Assembly (NCBI GenBank): GCA_003456035.1
Contig: DMPJ01000281.1
Coordinates: forward strand, 4,868-11,647
DNA length: 6,780 nt
Source of the DNA: Planktothrix sp. UBA8402
Lineage (GTDB): Bacteria > Cyanobacteriota > Cyanobacteriia > Cyanobacteriales > Microcoleaceae
Direction: 5' to 3'
Shown: one piece after another, positions 4,974 through 6,780 of the stretch
How the letters are laid out: each line of letters opens with the position of its first letter
How positions within the stretch are numbered: position 1 is the stretch's first letter
Notes under the pieces: generated by a model
What the model was told of the DNA's origin: nothing
What the model saw: only the letters and a program-made list of their open reading frames with translations
Database searches by the model: none
Made by a program: the position numbers and the translations under genes

Positions 4974-6626
4974 ATGGCAAGTCTCAATCACTCAACCGTT
5001 CGTCGGCTCCAAAATTTACCCCAAATTCCCAGTGTGTGGGAAGGAGATCGGCGTCCAATGGCGACCGATACAACTCCTAGTATCGACACAGACCCCGAAG
5101 CTGCGGGCGAATGTATTATTTGGGTAGATGGTTCTCAGGGGATGGTGCGAGCAATGGATATGGTTGCGCCGGATATGGGGCCAGAAGCAATTGTGCGGAC
5201 GCTACTCAGAGCGATAGAACATCCCCAAAGTCCGGCACCTGTGGCCCGTCCCCAAAAAATAGTTGTCAAAGATCGAGAAATTCAATTTTTTCTTAGAGGA
5301 GTTCTGCAAGATTTAGACATCGTAATCGAATATGTCCCGGATTTACCTCTGATTGATGAAATTTTTCGGGGGTTACAGGAAGTGGCCCAAAGTCGTCCGC
5401 CACAACTCCCCCCCCAATACGCGGAAGTGGTGACAGAAAAAGCCTATCAAATTTGGCAGGATGCTCCTTGGGAACATTTAGGAGATCATCAAATTATTGC
5501 GGTTGAATTAAATCTATTTGGAATTAATACTTTATATATTTCCACCTTGGGTAAACTGGGAATGGATTATGGGGTATTGTTATATCGTTCTTTGGACTCG
5601 TTAAAACGGTTTCGAGAACGAATTGTCCGCAATAAATCCTATGAAAATTTAGAAGAAGCATTTTTAACTCAAGATTGTTTATTTGTCACCTTTGATCGCA
5701 CCGATGGTTTCGATGAAGATGAGGATGAAGATGATGATGATTTTGTTAGTATCACCAGTTTATCCCCGTCGGAAATTGAACCAAATTTTGGCAATCTTCA
5801 TCCCTTAGAAGGATTACGTTCAATTCTGTATGATGAAGAAGCTGCTATTGTTTTAATCGCTTTAGAAGCTTTACATAGATTTTTACGCGATCATCGTCAA
5901 AAATTAGCTAAATATCAATTTCCTAGTCTTAACCGTCGGTATCGAATTCCAGTTAATTTACCCGATGGGGAGAAAAAACAGGTGTCGGTGAAGGTAGAAA
6001 CTTTACCCGATATTGCAGATGAATTGGCGGCAATGGTACCTGATAATGACTCGGATGATGATGAGGAAATCGAAGTAAATGTTCCTCGGTTACGCGATGA
6101 TTTAGTCCCGCCTAAGTCTTTCTTGAGTTTGGGGGTTGTCCCTTGGGAAACTGCCAAATATTTGCGGAGTAATACCCGATTTCATCAAGCCGCAGAAGGG
6201 GAAATTACAGAAGATGGGGATGGTTTACCTGTGGTTGTAATTCAAACCACTAAACCTAAAGCCGAGATATTAATTCGCAGTTTACAAGATGCTGGAGGAC
6301 TTGAAGGAATTTGTTTTAATCCAGGTGAAGATCCGATGGCGGGTTCAAGTTATGATTTAGGGATTCTGAAAACAGAAGATGGAGATTTACATTTATTTGG
6401 GGAGTTTATAGAGGATGATCCCGTTCATCAAGAAGCGCGGAAAAAATGGGAACAACGCTGTAAAAAAACTAAGGGTTGGTGTGGTTTAATTATTGCCATG
6501 GGATTAACTGGTGCTTCCCGGGGTGAACCCCAATTTAAGGATATGATGGCATTATTAGAAGTCCGTTTTATTCCTTCTAAAGATTTAGATTTAGGGCGAT
6601 TACAGTTAGTTCCAGCGCAGTTTTAA
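4974..6626 (+). CDS. Conserved cyanobacterial protein of unknown function (DUF6930-like)
   Basis: This 550-residue protein (from ATG 4974) is soluble-looking, with no signal peptide or membrane segment. Its opening, RRLQNLPQIPSVWEGDRR, and the block around IIWVDGSQGMVRAMD (48-62) are, as I recall, conserved in a family found across cyanobacteria. Residues about 95-138 read like the small alpha/beta unit seen before DUF6930 domains. The TLYISTLGKLGMDYGVLLYRS region (186-206) is the typical DUF6930 core. An acidic run (247-256) and a second acidic stretch (358-367) separate this from a C-terminal region (about 375-550) that I cannot assign. No catalytic motif is recognisable. ATG 4974 is preferred over the adjacent TTG 4971 and over ATG 5058, which has AAGGAG 11 bases upstream but would drop the conserved N-terminus. 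No ribosome site precedes 4974. Likely its own transcription unit. Confidence 0.85.
   Translation: MASLNHSTVRRLQNLPQIPSVWEGDRRPMATDTTPSIDTDPEAAGECIIWVDGSQGMVRAMDMVAPDMGPEAIVRTLLRAIEHPQSPAPVARPQKIVVKDREIQFFLRGVLQDLDIVIEYVPDLPLIDEIFRGLQEVAQSRPPQLPPQYAEVVTEKAYQIWQDAPWEHLGDHQIIAVELNLFGINTLYISTLGKLGMDYGVLLYRSLDSLKRFRERIVRNKSYENLEEAFLTQDCLFVTFDRTDGFDEDEDEDDDDFVSITSLSPSEIEPNFGNLHPLEGLRSILYDEEAAIVLIALEALHRFLRDHRQKLAKYQFPSLNRRYRIPVNLPDGEKKQVSVKVETLPDIADELAAMVPDNDSDDDEEIEVNVPRLRDDLVPPKSFLSLGVVPWETAKYLRSNTRFHQAAEGEITEDGDGLPVVVIQTTKPKAEILIRSLQDAGGLEGICFNPGEDPMAGSSYDLGILKTEDGDLHLFGEFIEDDPVHQEARKKWEQRCKKTKGWCGLIIAMGLTGASRGEPQFKDMMALLEVRFIPSKDLDLGRLQLVPAQF
5712..5741 (+). repeat. GAT/GAA/GAG trinucleotide run encoding an acidic linker
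   Basis: Ten consecutive Asp/Glu codons (GAT, GAA, GAG), ending in four GAT in a row. They lie right after the DCLFVTF strand of the DUF6930-like region, so they probably form a flexible acidic loop between domains. Such codon runs can change length by slippage. Confidence 0.8.
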
Positions 6627-6642
6627 GAAGCTGATAATCAAA

Positions 6643-6668
6643 CCCCCCTAGGCTATTAAATAGGGGGG
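6643..6668 (+). terminator. C-run/G-run hairpin after the DUF6930-like gene
   Basis: CCCCCCTA (6643-6650) and TAGGGGGG (6661-6668) form a perfect 8-bp GC-rich stem with a 10-base loop, beginning 16 bases after the stop codon. The downstream AATATAAGTTATTAAG is AT-rich but lacks a true T-run, so it is an imperfect intrinsic terminator. The sequence also resembles a cyanobacterial intergenic repeat, and may have been recruited from one. Confidence 0.6.
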
Positions 6669-6695
6669 AATATAAGTTATTAAGCATCTGATAAT

Positions 6696-6723
6696 AGGGA
6701 ATGGGGAATGGGCAATAGGCAAT
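6696..6723. repeat. Four tandem heptamers, consensus RGGSAAT (STRR-like)
   Basis: The units are AGGGAAT (6696), GGGGAAT (6703), GGGCAAT (6710) and AGGCAAT (6717). Degenerate tandem heptamers of this kind (short tandemly repeated repetitive sequences) are a known feature of filamentous cyanobacterial intergenic DNA. The array lies in the 154-base tail after the last gene, where no coding signal is seen. Confidence 0.7.
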
Positions 6724-6780
6724 GGAAATCTCAACCTATAGCGAGGCCTCTTGCTATAAGTATTTACCTATTGCCCATTG
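6707..6780. repeat. Nested inverted repeat, cut by the window edge
   Basis: AATGGGCAATAGG (6707-6719) is the exact reverse complement of 6767-6779, so the heptamer array recurs in opposite orientation. Between them, TATAGCGAG (6737-6745) and CTTGCTATA (6750-6758) form a 9-bp stem, with one G-T pair, around GCCT. The element could be a small non-autonomous mobile repeat or an extruding hairpin. Its right boundary lies beyond the window. Confidence 0.7.

Noticed and set aside
5915..6157. Minus-strand 80-codon Ser-rich frame
   Set aside because: It is antisense to Asp/Glu codon runs, which read as Ser; no independent support.

Overview
This is an AT-rich window, very probably from a filamentous cyanobacterium (Planktothrix/Oscillatoria-like is my guess, not proven). 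Three things point there. Three perfect HIP1 octamers (GCGATCGC) occur where about 0.1 would be expected by chance. The intergenic regions hold C-run/TAAAT and RGGSAAT-type heptamer repeats. The last gene resembles a conserved protein I associate with cyanobacteria.

All genes are on the + strand. Bases 1-222 are the 3' end of a sensor histidine kinase, carrying the end of its ATP-binding domain. Ten bases later starts a long gene (233-2764) for a membrane-anchored protein: signal peptide or first membrane segment, Pro-rich linker, second membrane segment, about 430 residues of coiled coil and a C-terminal TPR array. Within the coiled coil I find about twelve copies of a 29-residue repeat. After a short gap with a small perfect hairpin comes a patatin-like phospholipase/acylhydrolase (2840-4675) with an intact Ser-Asp dyad and a hydrophobic C-terminal tail. 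These three genes are close enough to be one transcription unit.

Bases 4676-4973 are non-coding. They hold repeat remnants, two candidate extended -10 promoters, and a 20-codon upstream ORF whose ends resemble the start of the next gene. Bases 4974-6626 encode a 550-residue protein of unknown function (DUF6930-like from memory), with two acidic linkers. A C-run/G-run hairpin follows it. The window closes in an interspersed repeat: heptamers in inverted orientation around a hairpin, cut by the window edge.

Possible joint role (inference only): the kinase fragment, the coiled-coil/TPR protein and the patatin are all likely at the inner face of a membrane, so they could form an envelope-sensing or lipid-remodelling group. 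I see no CRISPR, integrase, transposase or recognisable defence system. The most notable item is the regular 29-residue coiled-coil repeat next to a membrane-tailed patatin.
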